A DNA stretch of 64,000 nucleotides, from the NCBI GenBank assembly GCA_002389505.1, contig DGPA01000026.1, forward strand, positions 100,048 to 164,047, written 5' to 3'. Below are positions 17,657 through 27,207 of the stretch, one piece after another (within the stretch, counting starts at the first letter, position 1; the number at the start of each line of letters is the position of its first letter). The position numbers and the translations under genes were made by a program. The notes below the pieces were generated by a model. That model saw nothing but the letters and a program-made list of their open reading frames with translations, was not told where the DNA came from and ran no database searches. This stretch comes from Halieaceae bacterium UBA4452 (GTDB lineage: Bacteria; Pseudomonadota; Gammaproteobacteria; Pseudomonadales; Halieaceae).

Positions 17657-18694
17657 TTATTCCGTGGATAGCAAATCGAGTGCGTGGCGATCTATCAACT
17701 CTAAGGCCCGACCACCGCCACGGGCAACACAGGTTAGAGGCTCGTCAGCCACCAGTACAGGAATGCCTGTCTCATCGGCTATGCGCCGATCCAAATCACG
17801 CATCAATGCTCCACCTCCGGTCAAAACAATACCCACCTCAGCAATGTCCGACGCCAATTCAGGTGGCGACTGCTCAAGTGCCAATTTCACAGCAGCTACA
17901 ATCGCCTCTAACGGATCCTCCAGCGCTTCACGGACTTCGTCACTGCGTAGAGTAAAGCTTTTAGGTATACCTTCAGCTAAGTGCCGGCCCCGAACATCTA
18001 TTTCTCGGAGCTCACTCTCGGCGTGGGCGCAGCCCACTTCTTGTTTGATGCGTTCCGCGGTCGCTTCACCAATTAAACTACCGTAATGTCGACGGACATA
18101 AGCCACGATTGACTCATCGAATCGATCGCCTCCCACGCGGATAGAGTCGCGATAAACGACGCCATTTAAAGAAATGATCGCCACTTCTGTAGTGCCACCA
18201 CCAATATCGACAACCATACAGCCCGAGGCTTCCTCGACATTGAGCCCTGCGCCAATAGCCGCTGCCATGGGTTCTTCAATCAAACGGACATCCCTGGCTC
18301 CAGCACTGAGCGCCGATTCTCTGATAGCGCGCCGCTCAACTTGGGTAGACATACACGGAACGCACACCAGCACCCTTGGACTAGGTCGTATGAACTGTGT
18401 TTCGTGGACTTTAGCAATGAAGTGTTGAAGCATTTTTTCAGTGACTTGAAAATCAGCAATGACACCATCTTTCAATGGTCGAATGGCCTGAATGTTACCG
18501 GGTGTACGGCCCAGCATACGCTTAGCTTCGCGCCCCACTGCCTCAATGGACTTAACACCGTTGTGAATACGGATGGCAACTACCGAAGGCTCATCAAGGA
18601 TAATACCCTTGTCTTTAACATAAATGAGCGTATTCGCAGTGCCAAGATCAATCGATAAATCGTTTGAAAAAATGCCCCGCAGGCGCTTAAACAT
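17657..18694 (-). CDS. mreB: Rod shape-determining protein MreB (bacterial actin)
   Basis: Actin-like ATPase that forms membrane-bound filaments and positions the elongation machinery. The 345-residue product has the N-terminal amphipathic MFKRLRGIFSNDLSIDLGTANTLIYVK (shown in part by the phosphate-1 loop DLGTANT), phosphate-2 loop DIGGGTTEVA, and adenosine motif VLTGGGALMRDLDRRI. It is the first gene of the leftward mre run and diverges from gatC across about 246 bases that hold the promoters of both units, although I could not place -10/-35 boxes with confidence. Confidence 0.98.
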   Translation of the reverse strand: MFKRLRGIFSNDLSIDLGTANTLIYVKDKGIILDEPSVVAIRIHNGVKSIEAVGREAKRMLGRTPGNIQAIRPLKDGVIADFQVTEKMLQHFIAKVHETQFIRPSPRVLVCVPCMSTQVERRAIRESALSAGARDVRLIEEPMAAAIGAGLNVEEASGCMVVDIGGGTTEVAIISLNGVVYRDSIRVGGDRFDESIVAYVRRHYGSLIGEATAERIKQEVGCAHAESELREIDVRGRHLAEGIPKSFTLRSDEVREALEDPLEAIVAAVKLALEQSPPELASDIAEVGIVLTGGGALMRDLDRRIADETGIPVLVADEPLTCVARGGGRALELIDRHALDLLSTE

Positions 18695-18940
18695 ATGGTT
18701 TTCCTAATCCTATCAGCAGACGCTTTCAGCGCTGTAGTCCGACAAAAAACACCCGGTAAGTGCCAGCATTATTTGCCCGGCGGATGTCTGCCGCAGCGCT
18801 CTGACGCTGGAATATTAAAATGCATATTAAAAACAGAGACTTCACGAATTAATCTAAAGCAGATAAGGTAACAACGAAGGGCTTTTTGGGCAAGGCGCAA
18901 TGTGATAGTTTTCGCATTCCCCAGAGGTTTTGGATCTAGT

Positions 18941-19228
18941 ATGTCGATCACCCCGGCCGATATCGCTCAGGTGGCCAGCTTGGCGCGCCTTAAAATACCC
19001 GAAGACGCGCTTCAGGATGTGACTGATCGCTTCGGTCGAATACTCGAGCTGGTCGATGAACTCCAGCAAGTCGACACCACCGGCGTTGACCCCATGTCTA
19101 ATCCCCACGATATGCAGCAACGCTTACGTGCTGACGAAATCACCGAAACCAATGCGCGCGAGCGGCTGCAAAGTGTAGCCCCAGCGGTCGATCAAGGCTA
19201 TTTTTTAGTGCCACGAGTGATCGACTAA
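18941..19228 (+). CDS. gatC: Aspartyl/glutamyl-tRNA amidotransferase subunit C
   Basis: Small stabilising subunit of the GatCAB transamidase that converts Asp-tRNA(Asn) or Glu-tRNA(Gln) to the amide form. The 95-residue product shows the family pattern ITPADIAQVASLARLKIPED, FGRILELVDELQQVDTTGVDPM and RADEITETNARERL, ending PQ-like FLVPRVID. The ATG at 18941 is chosen because it matches the family N-terminus; the upstream in-frame extension does not. It shares a single base with gatA. The mreB/gatC divergence is the Pseudomonas arrangement. Confidence 0.94.
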   Translation: MSITPADIAQVASLARLKIPEDALQDVTDRFGRILELVDELQQVDTTGVDPMSNPHDMQQRLRADEITETNARERLQSVAPAVDQGYFLVPRVID

Positions 19229-20706
19229 TGACACACACCGACCTCTGTTATGCCAGCGCCACTACGCTCTCTGGCATGCTGGACAATCGTGACTTATCAG
19301 CGGTCGAGCTCACCGAGCATTGCTTGGCCCGTATCAAACGCTTTGACAGTCAACTCAATAGCGTCATTACCCTCACTGAAGAGCAGGCGCTTGTCGCCGC
19401 ACAGGCGGCGGATCAGCGTCGCGCTGTGGGAGAAGCTACCCCCTTAACCGGCATTCCACTACTCCATAAAGATATTTTTTGCACGGCGGGCGTAAAAACG
19501 ACCTGTGCATCGCGCATGCTGCAAGAGTTCAAACCCCCTTATGACGCAACGGTGGTCGCCAAGTTAAGCGCCGCTGGTGCGGTAACGCTGGGCAAAACCA
19601 ATATGGACGAATTCGCCATGGGCGCCTCTAACGAAACCAGTTTTTTTGGCGCAGTGGCTAACCCTTGGGATACTACGCGCGTCCCCGGCGGTAGCTCGGG
19701 GGGTTCAGCCGCTGCAGTAGCCGCTGGGTTCGCCCCGCTCAGTACGGGCACCGACACCGGTGGCTCTATTCGACAACCCGCCGCTTTGTGTGGCATTACC
19801 GGTCTCAAACCCACCTATGGGCGCATTTCGCGTCTGGGTATTATTGCTTTTGCCTCGTCCCTTGACCAGGCAGGACCCATGGCCCGCAGTGCTGAAGATG
19901 CCGCGATGATGCTCAACGCGATGTGTGGTGTCGATTCAGGGGACTCTACCTCAGCCGATGTGTCCGTTCCTGACTTCACCGCCTCACTCAACCGGCCTAT
20001 TGCCGGTTTGCGTATCGGTTTACCCCGAGAATACTTCGGTGGTGATCTCGACCCGGACCTGGCAGCGCACATCCACAAAGCCCTGTCAGAACTTGAGGCA
20101 GAGGGCGCACAATTGGTGGATATCGACCTGCCCCATACACGTCAAGCCATTGCGACCTACTATGTCATTGCGCCAGCGGAGGCCTCCGCTAACTTATCGC
20201 GCTACGACGGAGTCCGCTTTGGGCATCGCTGTGATAACCCGGTCGATCTTATGGACCTGTATGAGCGATCACGCAGTGAAGGTTTCGGAGCCGAGGTCCA
20301 ACGTCGAATCCTTGTAGGCACCTATGCGTTATCGGCCGGCTTCTACGATGCATACTTTAAAAAAGCCCAGCAAGTGCGCAGAGTCATTAGTGACGACTTC
20401 CAGCGAGCCTTTTCGCAGGTGGATGTTATCGCCGGACCCACCGCACCGAGTATCGCCTTTCACCATGGTGAAAAGGCAGCTGACCCTATTGCCATGTATA
20501 TGGAAGATGTCTACACCCTATCGGTCAACCTCGCGGGGTTACCCGGCATGTCTGTTCCAGCAGGGTTGATTAACGGCATGCCCATAGGATTACAACTGAT
20601 CGGCCGTGCCTTTGATGAGCAAACCTTGCTTCGAGCTGGACATTTCTTTCAGCAACGCACCGATTGGCATACTCAGAGACCAACGCTTGCAGGAACTTCA
20701 TCGTGA
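19228..20706 (+). CDS. gatA: Aspartyl/glutamyl-tRNA amidotransferase subunit A
   Basis: Amidase-signature glutaminase that supplies ammonia for tRNA-dependent Asn/Gln formation. The 492-residue protein contains the Ser-cisSer-Lys triad region: the lysine in GIPLLHKDIFCTAGVKTTCAS (shown in part as LLHKDIF), the glycine/serine-rich stretch RVPGGSSGGSAAAVAAG and the nucleophile serine in DTGGSIRQPAALCG. Its stop codon overlaps the gatB GTG start (GTGA), so translation of B is likely coupled to A. Confidence 0.97.
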   Translation: MTHTDLCYASATTLSGMLDNRDLSAVELTEHCLARIKRFDSQLNSVITLTEEQALVAAQAADQRRAVGEATPLTGIPLLHKDIFCTAGVKTTCASRMLQEFKPPYDATVVAKLSAAGAVTLGKTNMDEFAMGASNETSFFGAVANPWDTTRVPGGSSGGSAAAVAAGFAPLSTGTDTGGSIRQPAALCGITGLKPTYGRISRLGIIAFASSLDQAGPMARSAEDAAMMLNAMCGVDSGDSTSADVSVPDFTASLNRPIAGLRIGLPREYFGGDLDPDLAAHIHKALSELEAEGAQLVDIDLPHTRQAIATYYVIAPAEASANLSRYDGVRFGHRCDNPVDLMDLYERSRSEGFGAEVQRRILVGTYALSAGFYDAYFKKAQQVRRVISDDFQRAFSQVDVIAGPTAPSIAFHHGEKAADPIAMYMEDVYTLSVNLAGLPGMSVPAGLINGMPIGLQLIGRAFDEQTLLRAGHFFQQRTDWHTQRPTLAGTSS

Positions 20707-22148
20707 AATGGGAACAGGTGATGGGTCTTGAAGTCCATCTACAGCTGGCCACCCAAACCAAGATTTTCTCTGGAGCCGCTAATCGCTTTGGCGCCGAGCC
20801 CAACAGGCAGGCCTGTGCGGTCGATCTCGGCATGCCCGGTATGCTGCCAGTAGTGAATGAGCTGGCAGTCAAGTATGCGGTCATGTTTGGCTTGAGCATC
20901 GACGCTGCGATTGGCAAACGGTCAGTCTTTGACCGGAAAAACTATTTTTACCCTGACTCCCCCAAGGGCTATCAAATCAGTCAGTTTTTCGAGCCTATCG
21001 TGGGCGAAGGTAGCTTTACCATTCCCATGCCTGACGGCAGCACGTTTCCTATCCGCATAACCCGGGCGCACCTAGAGGAGGACGCGGGAAAATCAGTCCA
21101 CGATGCCTTTGCGGGGCAAACGGGCATCGATCTCAATCGCGCTGGAACGCCACTACTGGAGATTGTTACGGAGCCTGATTTTCGAACGGCAGAACAGGCG
21201 GTTGCCTACCTCAAAGCTCTCCACTCTCTAGTCACTACTTTGGGTATTTCCGACGGCAATATGGCCGAAGGTTCCATGCGCTGCGATATTAATCTTTCAC
21301 TGCGAGCAGAGGGCAGTGACGAGCTGGGTACCCGAACAGAAATTAAAAACGTGAATTCATTCCGGTTCGTCGAGCGCGCCATTGGCGTTGAAGCCGAGCG
21401 TCAACGCGATATTTTAGAGGACGGTGGTCGGATCGTCCAAGAGACTCGACTGTATGATGCTGACAATAATGAAACCCGCTCCATGCGCTCAAAAGAGGTC
21501 GCCAATGACTACCGATACTTCCCTGAGCCGGACCTGCTCCCGATAATCATTGATGAGACCTATATTGAAACCCTTCGAGCAACACTCCCCGAACTGCCAG
21601 GGCCAAAGCGGCAGCGTTTCGTCCAGCACTATGCATTGAGTGACTATGATGCGGCACTGTTGGCATCGGAGCGAACGCTGGCCGCCTATTTCGAGGCGGT
21701 CACCGCGTCCTGTGGCGAAGCCAAGCTCGCCGCCAATTGGATTCTGGGTGACCTGTCAGCGGCTTTGAATCGCGAGGACATAGGTATTAACCAATGCCCG
21801 GTAACCCCGGAGGCGTTGGCGGGACTCATTCTCCGCATTGCCGACAACACGCTGTCGAGCAAGCTGGCTAAACAAGTGTTTGAGGGCCTCTGGCGAGGTC
21901 AGGGCAGCGCCGAAGACATTATTGAGGCACAGGGCCTTGAGCAGGTCAGCGACAGTGGCGTTCTAGAGGCAATGATCGATGAGGTGATTGCCAATAATCC
22001 CGCTCAAGTGGTTCAATATAAAGCCGCCGATGAAGGTAAGCGGAAAAAACTATCGGGCTTTTTTGTCGGACAAATTATGAAAGCGTCAAAAGGCCAGGCA
22101 AATCCCCAGCTGCTCAGTACCCTGCTCATCAAGAAACTTGACCGTTAG
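20703..22148 (+). CDS. gatB: Aspartyl/glutamyl-tRNA amidotransferase subunit B
   Basis: Kinase/tRNA-binding subunit that activates the misacylated tRNA and channels ammonia. The 481-residue product starts at GTG 20703 (VKWEQVMGLEVHLQLATQTK), supported by CAGGA 9 bases upstream and overlap with the gatA stop; longer in-frame starts lie within gatA. Conserved motifs are YFYPDSPKGYQISQF, HLEEDAGKS and RCDINLSLR. The C-terminal YqeY-like tail ends GQIMKASKGQANPQLLSTLL. Its stop overlaps the stop of the convergent smr gene by 4 bases. Confidence 0.97.
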   Translation: MKWEQVMGLEVHLQLATQTKIFSGAANRFGAEPNRQACAVDLGMPGMLPVVNELAVKYAVMFGLSIDAAIGKRSVFDRKNYFYPDSPKGYQISQFFEPIVGEGSFTIPMPDGSTFPIRITRAHLEEDAGKSVHDAFAGQTGIDLNRAGTPLLEIVTEPDFRTAEQAVAYLKALHSLVTTLGISDGNMAEGSMRCDINLSLRAEGSDELGTRTEIKNVNSFRFVERAIGVEAERQRDILEDGGRIVQETRLYDADNNETRSMRSKEVANDYRYFPEPDLLPIIIDETYIETLRATLPELPGPKRQRFVQHYALSDYDAALLASERTLAAYFEAVTASCGEAKLAANWILGDLSAALNREDIGINQCPVTPEALAGLILRIADNTLSSKLAKQVFEGLWRGQGSAEDIIEAQGLEQVSDSGVLEAMIDEVIANNPAQVVQYKAADEGKRKKLSGFFVGQIMKASKGQANPQLLSTLLIKKLDR

Positions 22149-22741
22149 CGGCTCTCAAGAGGTACGCGCCCTTTGAGAAAGCGCTCTCGGTTCTCGCGCT
22201 TTTTTTCCGCACTCTTTTTCAGCAGCAAGTAGACGGCTCCCGTGCCACCATGTACAGGCTGGGCGGAGTGGAAGGCCTGTACATCATCGAGGCTTTTTAA
22301 CCACTCATTGACGTACCCTTTCAAGACAGCCGTGCGCTCAACCTCGGCCTTACGCTGTCCTTTACCGTGCATAATCAATACGGTGCGTAGGCCAAGTTGC
22401 ATCGAATCGTGAATAAATTCTACGACTTCGTCACGCGCTTCTTTCACCGTCATCCGATGGCAATCTAACCGCGCCTCGATGTCATACTTGCCCGTTCGCA
22501 TCTTTTTATAAACCCCATGCTGAATGCCGGGCCGCTTAAACTGTAGGACATACCAAGCGTCAAGTGGCTCCACCCCTTCATCGACCAGCGGATTAACGGC
22601 CTCGTCTAATGCGCCTGAGGCAGCTAGTCGACGCTGCTCCGCATTGACAGCGTCAGAGCGCTTGTCTAATCGCTCCCTCGGTTCTCGGCTCAATGGCTTG
22701 ACCCCGGCCATCTCCTCAAAAAACAGCTCTTCATCCGCCAT
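22145..22741 (-). CDS. Smr-domain protein (SmrA-like putative endonuclease)
   Basis: Protein of 198 residues with a C-terminal Smr (small MutS-related) domain, a nicking nuclease/RNA-binding fold. The domain shows ARLDCHRMTVKEARDEV in place of the common LDLHG motif, then LIMHGKGQRK and the closing AQPVHGGTGAVYLLLKK. The N-terminal third is charged and helical (LFFEEMAGVKPL), as in gammaproteobacterial SmrA/YdaL proteins. It converges on gatB with a 4-base overlap and diverges from cysZ. The precise substrate is unknown. Confidence 0.88.
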   Translation of the reverse strand: MADEELFFEEMAGVKPLSREPRERLDKRSDAVNAEQRRLAASGALDEAVNPLVDEGVEPLDAWYVLQFKRPGIQHGVYKKMRTGKYDIEARLDCHRMTVKEARDEVVEFIHDSMQLGLRTVLIMHGKGQRKAEVERTAVLKGYVNEWLKSLDDVQAFHSAQPVHGGTGAVYLLLKKSAEKKRENRERFLKGRVPLESR

Positions 22742-22806
22742 GTCTTTTCCTTATCTCGCCGTTACTGGCAGTATACTGTTAGTCGCAGTGCAGAGGATCA
22801 CTTGTT

Positions 22807-23559
22807 ATGAAAGGAAATATAATTGTCGGCGCCGGCTACTTCTTTCGCGGTCTCAGCATGCTCCCACACAAAGGCATCCGTCGATTTGTCGTCCTACCCC
22901 TTGTGGCTAATATTTTACTCTTTGGCCTGCTGGGCAGCGCCATGTATGACGCCATTGAAGCGATCATCACTGGCGCAGAGGAAACACTACCGGATTGGTT
23001 AGCTTTTCTCACTTGGCTGCTTATTCCCATCCTGTGGCTAATGGGGACTCTGCTGACCGGGTATGTTTCGACGCTGCTCGTCTTATTGGTGACTTCACCT
23101 TTCCATGCGCTACTGGCAGAAAAAGTGGAAGAGAGGGCGACGGGCAAGCAGGTCCCCGGGCTGGAGGGGGTTGGACAAGCGCTATTGCAAGTGCCTAGGG
23201 GGTTCGTTCGAGAACTGAGCAAGTTCGCTTGTTATGTTCCCATGAGTTTTTTTGTCTTGCTGCTGTCCCTGATTCCAGGGCTCAATACCCTCTCTCCCCT
23301 CCTGTGGTTCTTATTGGGGGCCTGGGTTATGGGCTTACAATTTCTCGACTACCCTATGGATAACCATCACCTGTCTTTCAAAGAGGTTCGTAGCGCCAGC
23401 GCGGCACGTCGCTTAAGTAGTTTAGGCTTCGGGGGCACCGTCGCGTTTATCTCGGGAATACCCTTCATCAATATGATTGTGGTACCGGCAGCAGTGATTG
23501 GCGCGACGCTGTTTTGGTGTGAAGAATTACAGCCGCGTCAGTCATCTGCCCAACAGTAG
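22807..23559 (+). CDS. cysZ: Sulfate transporter CysZ
   Basis: Inner-membrane high-affinity sulfate permease feeding cysteine synthesis, 250 residues with four to six hydrophobic segments. Recognisable parts are GAGYFFRGLSMLPHKGIRRF (the CysZ start), the SPFHALLAEKVEERATG loop, RELSKFACYVPMSFFVLLLS and FLDYPMDNHHLSFKEVR, a highly conserved motif. It stands alone between smr and the Fur-regulated receptor. Length matches the family. Confidence 0.94.
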   Translation: MKGNIIVGAGYFFRGLSMLPHKGIRRFVVLPLVANILLFGLLGSAMYDAIEAIITGAEETLPDWLAFLTWLLIPILWLMGTLLTGYVSTLLVLLVTSPFHALLAEKVEERATGKQVPGLEGVGQALLQVPRGFVRELSKFACYVPMSFFVLLLSLIPGLNTLSPLLWFLLGAWVMGLQFLDYPMDNHHLSFKEVRSASAARRLSSLGFGGTVAFISGIPFINMIVVPAAVIGATLFWCEELQPRQSSAQQ

Positions 23560-23618
23560 ATCCACGGCCAGCCGGCTACCCTAATGACGTTCATCTGAAA
23601 TCTGCGCCCATCTCGAAA

Positions 23619-23637
23619 AATAATCATAATCATTATC
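23619..23637 (+). promoter_or_regulatory. Fur box (primary) upstream of siderophore receptor
   Basis: The 19 bases aataatcataatcattatc match the classic Fur consensus gataatgataatcattatc at 17 of 19 positions. The site is 86 bases before the receptor start, where iron-bound Fur would block transcription. The match was counted by eye. Confidence 0.9.
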
Positions 23638-23658
23638 AAAAAAGAGTTAAACCCATTT

Positions 23659-23677
23659 GATAATGCGTATCATTTAT
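23659..23677 (+). promoter_or_regulatory. Fur box (secondary, weaker)
   Basis: The 19 bases gataatgcgtatcatttat match the Fur consensus at 13 of 19 positions and lie 21 bases after the first box. Tandem, offset Fur sites of this kind are common before TonB receptors and would give cooperative repression. Confidence 0.65.
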
Positions 23678-23722
23678 GTATTATCGGCACTATTTCTTTG
23701 ATGTCGACTTCGGAGTGACACC

Positions 23723-25840
23723 ATGTTGTGCAAGCGCGTCAGTGTAGCGATGCTGCTGGTGGCTACCAGCCACTCATTAAATGCTCAAGATCAACCACCA
23801 GGCCAACCCAGCCAAGATACCGTGATTGAGCAAATCTTGGTGCGTGGTGCGTACTTTGGTCAGCGCGTCGCCGCGGGTTCAAAGACCTCCACCCCACTCT
23901 TGGACGTTCCTCAGTCGGTGTCGTTAATGACCGCTGAGCAAATCAATGATCAGGCGCTCACCAGTATTGCTGCTGTCATGCAATACACCCCCGGAGTCAG
24001 TATGGGTCAAGGTGAAGATCATCGAGATCAAGTGACGATCCGCGGCCAAAACACCACCGCTGATTTTTTCATCGATGGTCTTCGTGACGACGTACAATAT
24101 TTTCGTCCGCTCTATAACCTTGACCGAGTTGAGGTCCTTCGAGGCGCTAATGCGCTGCTGTTTGGCCGCGGTGGCGGCGGTGGCGTCGTTAACCGCGTGA
24201 CGAAAACTGCTCAGCTAGAGCAAGATTTCGTCACCATTGCCGGTGGCATCGACTCTTTTGGCGCTCACTCATCGACCTTCGATGGCAATACCAGTCTAGG
24301 CCAATCACAGGCGCTACGATTGAATGCCTTGGTTGAAAAATTGGACAATCATCGCGACTTTAAAGACGGCGACCGCTGGGCCTTCCAGCCCACTTACACT
24401 CTGAAAGTGGCGGACACCACGACCCTCGTTGCTTCGTGGGAACGCATTAACGACGATCGCGTGGTGGATCGGGGTGTCCCGTCGTTCAACAACGCCCCTC
24501 TCCAAGGCTACACAGACACGTTTTTTGGCAGCCCCTCAATGAACATCACTGCCTTTGAGGGCGATATTATTCGATTCCGGGTTGACCATCGATTGAACCC
24601 TCGGTGGTCGGTGAATGCTACGGCCCAGTATGCCGACTACCAAAAGTACTATCGCAATCTATATCCCACTAACATCAATCTCACTGCGGCAACGGTATCA
24701 CTGGATGGCTACGAAGATACCACCGCGCGGCAAAATGCCTTGTTTCAGCTCAATCTCATTGGTCAGTTTTGGACAGGGGAGCTTGAACATACCCTGTTAG
24801 CTGGGGCTGAGCGTGGCAATCAGGACACCGCGAATGCGCGTAGCGATGCCTACTTTTTCGACTCACAAGACGATCAGATTACCTTTAGCTTTTCCGATCC
24901 ACTGGTCATCCCCAGCTCAACCCTGACCGCGCCTGTGCGTAATCGTGCATCAGAAGTGAGTTTTACGTCTTTATTTCTGCAGGATGAAGTCAGTGTCGGT
25001 ACCGACTGGTCGATAATCCTCGGGCTGCGTTGGGACGAGTTCGCTATTAACGTGATTGACACTATCGAGATAAATAACGGCGCTGGTGACGGTAATAGCG
25101 GCCTTCTGAGTAGCAGAGATAGAGAGATATCGCCACGGGCGGGCATCATTTACAAGCCGTCAGACACACTGTCATTGTATGGCAGTTATAGCATGACTTT
25201 TTTACCACGATCGGGCGATCAATTCCTCTCGCTTGCTCCCAGCACTGCCAGTCTCGCTCCTGAAGAATTTACCAATAGAGAGTTGGGCATCAAGTGGAAC
25301 CCCTCTACGACCTTGAGTGTGGCCGCGTCGCTGTTTCACATTACTCGCGAAAACGGTGCCACGGTAGATCCCAACGACCCCGAGCGAAGTGTGTTAACCG
25401 GCACCAAAACCCGAGGGCTAGAGTTGCAGCTCAATGGCACGATCAATGACAAATTGATGCTAAATGCCAGCTACACCTATCTTGACGGCACCGAGCTCGG
25501 GCGCTTTGTGAGCGAGCGGCCGGCAAATCGCACGCTGGCACAATTGCCGCAACACAAATTAACGCTGTGGGCTGATTGGACCTTTTCTAGTGAGTGGCGG
25601 GCGGGTCTTGGCGTCATTCATCAAGATGAGCAGTTTGCCAGTCTGAGTAACCAAGTAAGCCTCGATGGATTCACCCGGGTCGATGCAGCCGTTTTTTGGG
25701 AGGTCAGCTCAGCGCTGTCACTGCAACTTAATGTTGAGAACGTGTTTGACGACGCTTACTTCCCCGCCGCCCACAACGACAACAACATCTCGGTCGGCCG
25801 ACCGTTGAATGCCCGACTAACAGCGCGCTATCGCTGGTAA
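23723..25840 (+). CDS. TonB-dependent siderophore receptor (catecholate, Fiu-like)
   Basis: Outer-membrane ferric-siderophore receptor of 705 residues: signal peptide (VSVAMLLVATSHSLNAQ), TonB-box-like DTVIEQILVRG, plug domain with LLDVPQSVSLMTAEQINDQ, YTPGVSMGQGEDHRDQVTIR and NLDRVEVLRGANALLFGRG, then a 22-strand barrel ending ARLTARYRW with the terminal aromatic. The PQSVS...RG and FIDGLRDDVQYFR patterns resemble the Fiu/catecholate and FhuE groups. Two Fur boxes precede it, so it should be induced by iron starvation. No siderophore synthesis or inner-membrane transport genes are adjacent. The exact siderophore is not determinable. Confidence 0.9.
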   Translation: MLCKRVSVAMLLVATSHSLNAQDQPPGQPSQDTVIEQILVRGAYFGQRVAAGSKTSTPLLDVPQSVSLMTAEQINDQALTSIAAVMQYTPGVSMGQGEDHRDQVTIRGQNTTADFFIDGLRDDVQYFRPLYNLDRVEVLRGANALLFGRGGGGGVVNRVTKTAQLEQDFVTIAGGIDSFGAHSSTFDGNTSLGQSQALRLNALVEKLDNHRDFKDGDRWAFQPTYTLKVADTTTLVASWERINDDRVVDRGVPSFNNAPLQGYTDTFFGSPSMNITAFEGDIIRFRVDHRLNPRWSVNATAQYADYQKYYRNLYPTNINLTAATVSLDGYEDTTARQNALFQLNLIGQFWTGELEHTLLAGAERGNQDTANARSDAYFFDSQDDQITFSFSDPLVIPSSTLTAPVRNRASEVSFTSLFLQDEVSVGTDWSIILGLRWDEFAINVIDTIEINNGAGDGNSGLLSSRDREISPRAGIIYKPSDTLSLYGSYSMTFLPRSGDQFLSLAPSTASLAPEEFTNRELGIKWNPSTTLSVAASLFHITRENGATVDPNDPERSVLTGTKTRGLELQLNGTINDKLMLNASYTYLDGTELGRFVSERPANRTLAQLPQHKLTLWADWTFSSEWRAGLGVIHQDEQFASLSNQVSLDGFTRVDAAVFWEVSSALSLQLNVENVFDDAYFPAAHNDNNISVGRPLNARLTARYRW

Positions 25841-25864
25841 GGCTCGCTCGGGTAGTTATTTATT

Positions 25865-27094
25865 TTAGTCCAGTAAGCCCTCGGGAGGACGGATGCACTT
25901 TAACGGCTCTCCCAACAGTGTTTCGATGTCAGGCAATAAAAAGGCATCGTCCTCGCTGGCAAAACTGATCGATATACCGTCGGCGCCGGCGCGTCCCGTG
26001 CGCCCAATGCGGTGGACGTAATCCTCAGGGTCCTCGGGTAAATTATAATTCACCACGTGACTGACTCCCTCGACGTGAATACCGCGTCCCGCAACATCGG
26101 TGGCCACCAATACCGCAATGCGTCCCTCCTTGAAGTCAGACAGGGTTTTTGTCCGCTTCGCCTGGGTAATTTCTCCCGAGAGCATGCCACAAGAAATGCC
26201 TGCTCGACGCAGTTTTTCATGCACGTTACGCACTTGATCCCGACGATTAGCGAAGACAATAGTCGATACCGTTTCGGGGCTACGCAGCACATTGGTCAAT
26301 ATTCGCATCCGCTCGTGACTGGCGCATAGCCATACTTGTTGATCAACCGAGGCGGTTGCCACCCGCTCTGGCTCAATCTCTACCGTCACCGGCTCAAACG
26401 TCCATTGCTGAGCAAGGTTGAGAACGTCAGCGGTAAACGTCGCCGAAAACATCAGTGTTTGCCGATCTTTTTTCGCTGGCGTCGCCCTGACGATACGCTT
26501 GACCTGAGGAATAAAGCCCATATCCAGCATGCGATCGCCCTCGTCCAGCACCAGCGTCTCCACATTATCCAAAAACACATCTCGACGTTGAAGAAAATCA
26601 ATCAGTCGTCCTGGCGTGGCGACCACAAGGTCAACCACGGTTGATGTCATTTGCTGAAGCTGCTTTTGGTAATCGGCACCACCAATAAGAGTAACGGTGC
26701 TCAACCCAGTGTGTCGACCTAAGTCACGCGCGTCAGCGGCTATTTGCATAACCAGCTCACGAGTCGGTGCGATGACTAAGGCGCGAGGCTCCGCGAGAAA
26801 ACGCTCGCCCTTCACAGGGTGATTTAACATATCATTAAATAACGTGATCAAAAATGCTGCGGTTTTACCGGTACCGGTTTGCGCTTTCCCGATGGCATCG
26901 TAACCCTGTAAGGTGTGGGGTAAAATTTGAGCCTGAATAGGGGAACAGTATTGAAATCCGAGGGTTTCAATACCTCGCAATAAGGTGGGGTGAAGGTCAA
27001 GATCATGGAAGCGTGTTTTCCCCTCTTCCGGCTCAACAACAAATTGCTCAGGGGTCCAGGCAGGATTACCCGGGTGTGTATTGGATTTACTCAA
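25865..27094 (-). CDS. rhlB: ATP-dependent RNA helicase, RhlB-like DEAD-box protein
   Basis: DEAD-box helicase, in RhlB a partner of the RNase E degradosome. All core motifs are present: Q motif GFQYCSPIQAQILP, motif I AQTGTGKTAAF, PTRELVMQI, motif II as VLDEGDRML (DEGD rather than the DEAD consensus), motif III SATF, and the C-terminal ATDVAGRGIHVEGV and HRIGRTGRAG. The start is uncertain: TTG at 27094 (LSKSNTHPGNPAW) fits the family N-terminus and leaves room for the divergent promoter. ATG at 27169 would add 25 residues that look like translated intergenic sequence. Assignment to rhlB rather than another paralogue is tentative. Confidence 0.85.
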   Translation of the reverse strand: MSKSNTHPGNPAWTPEQFVVEPEEGKTRFHDLDLHPTLLRGIETLGFQYCSPIQAQILPHTLQGYDAIGKAQTGTGKTAAFLITLFNDMLNHPVKGERFLAEPRALVIAPTRELVMQIAADARDLGRHTGLSTVTLIGGADYQKQLQQMTSTVVDLVVATPGRLIDFLQRRDVFLDNVETLVLDEGDRMLDMGFIPQVKRIVRATPAKKDRQTLMFSATFTADVLNLAQQWTFEPVTVEIEPERVATASVDQQVWLCASHERMRILTNVLRSPETVSTIVFANRRDQVRNVHEKLRRAGISCGMLSGEITQAKRTKTLSDFKEGRIAVLVATDVAGRGIHVEGVSHVVNYNLPEDPEDYVHRIGRTGRAGADGISISFASEDDAFLLPDIETLLGEPLKCIRPPEGLLD

Positions 27095-27207
27095 CAGAAA
27101 TAACTCGACAAGCCATGAAAGTAGGCGACAGTTTAGCACAGCCCAACGCTTATTTTTGATGATGGCCATTAAACAACGAGACACCACAACCATGAGACTA
27201 AGTGCTA

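Noticed and set aside
17640..18086. Long open frame on the plus strand opposite mreB
   Set aside because: It is the antisense of strongly conserved MreB sequence, has serine/arginine-rich shadow composition and no ribosome binding site.
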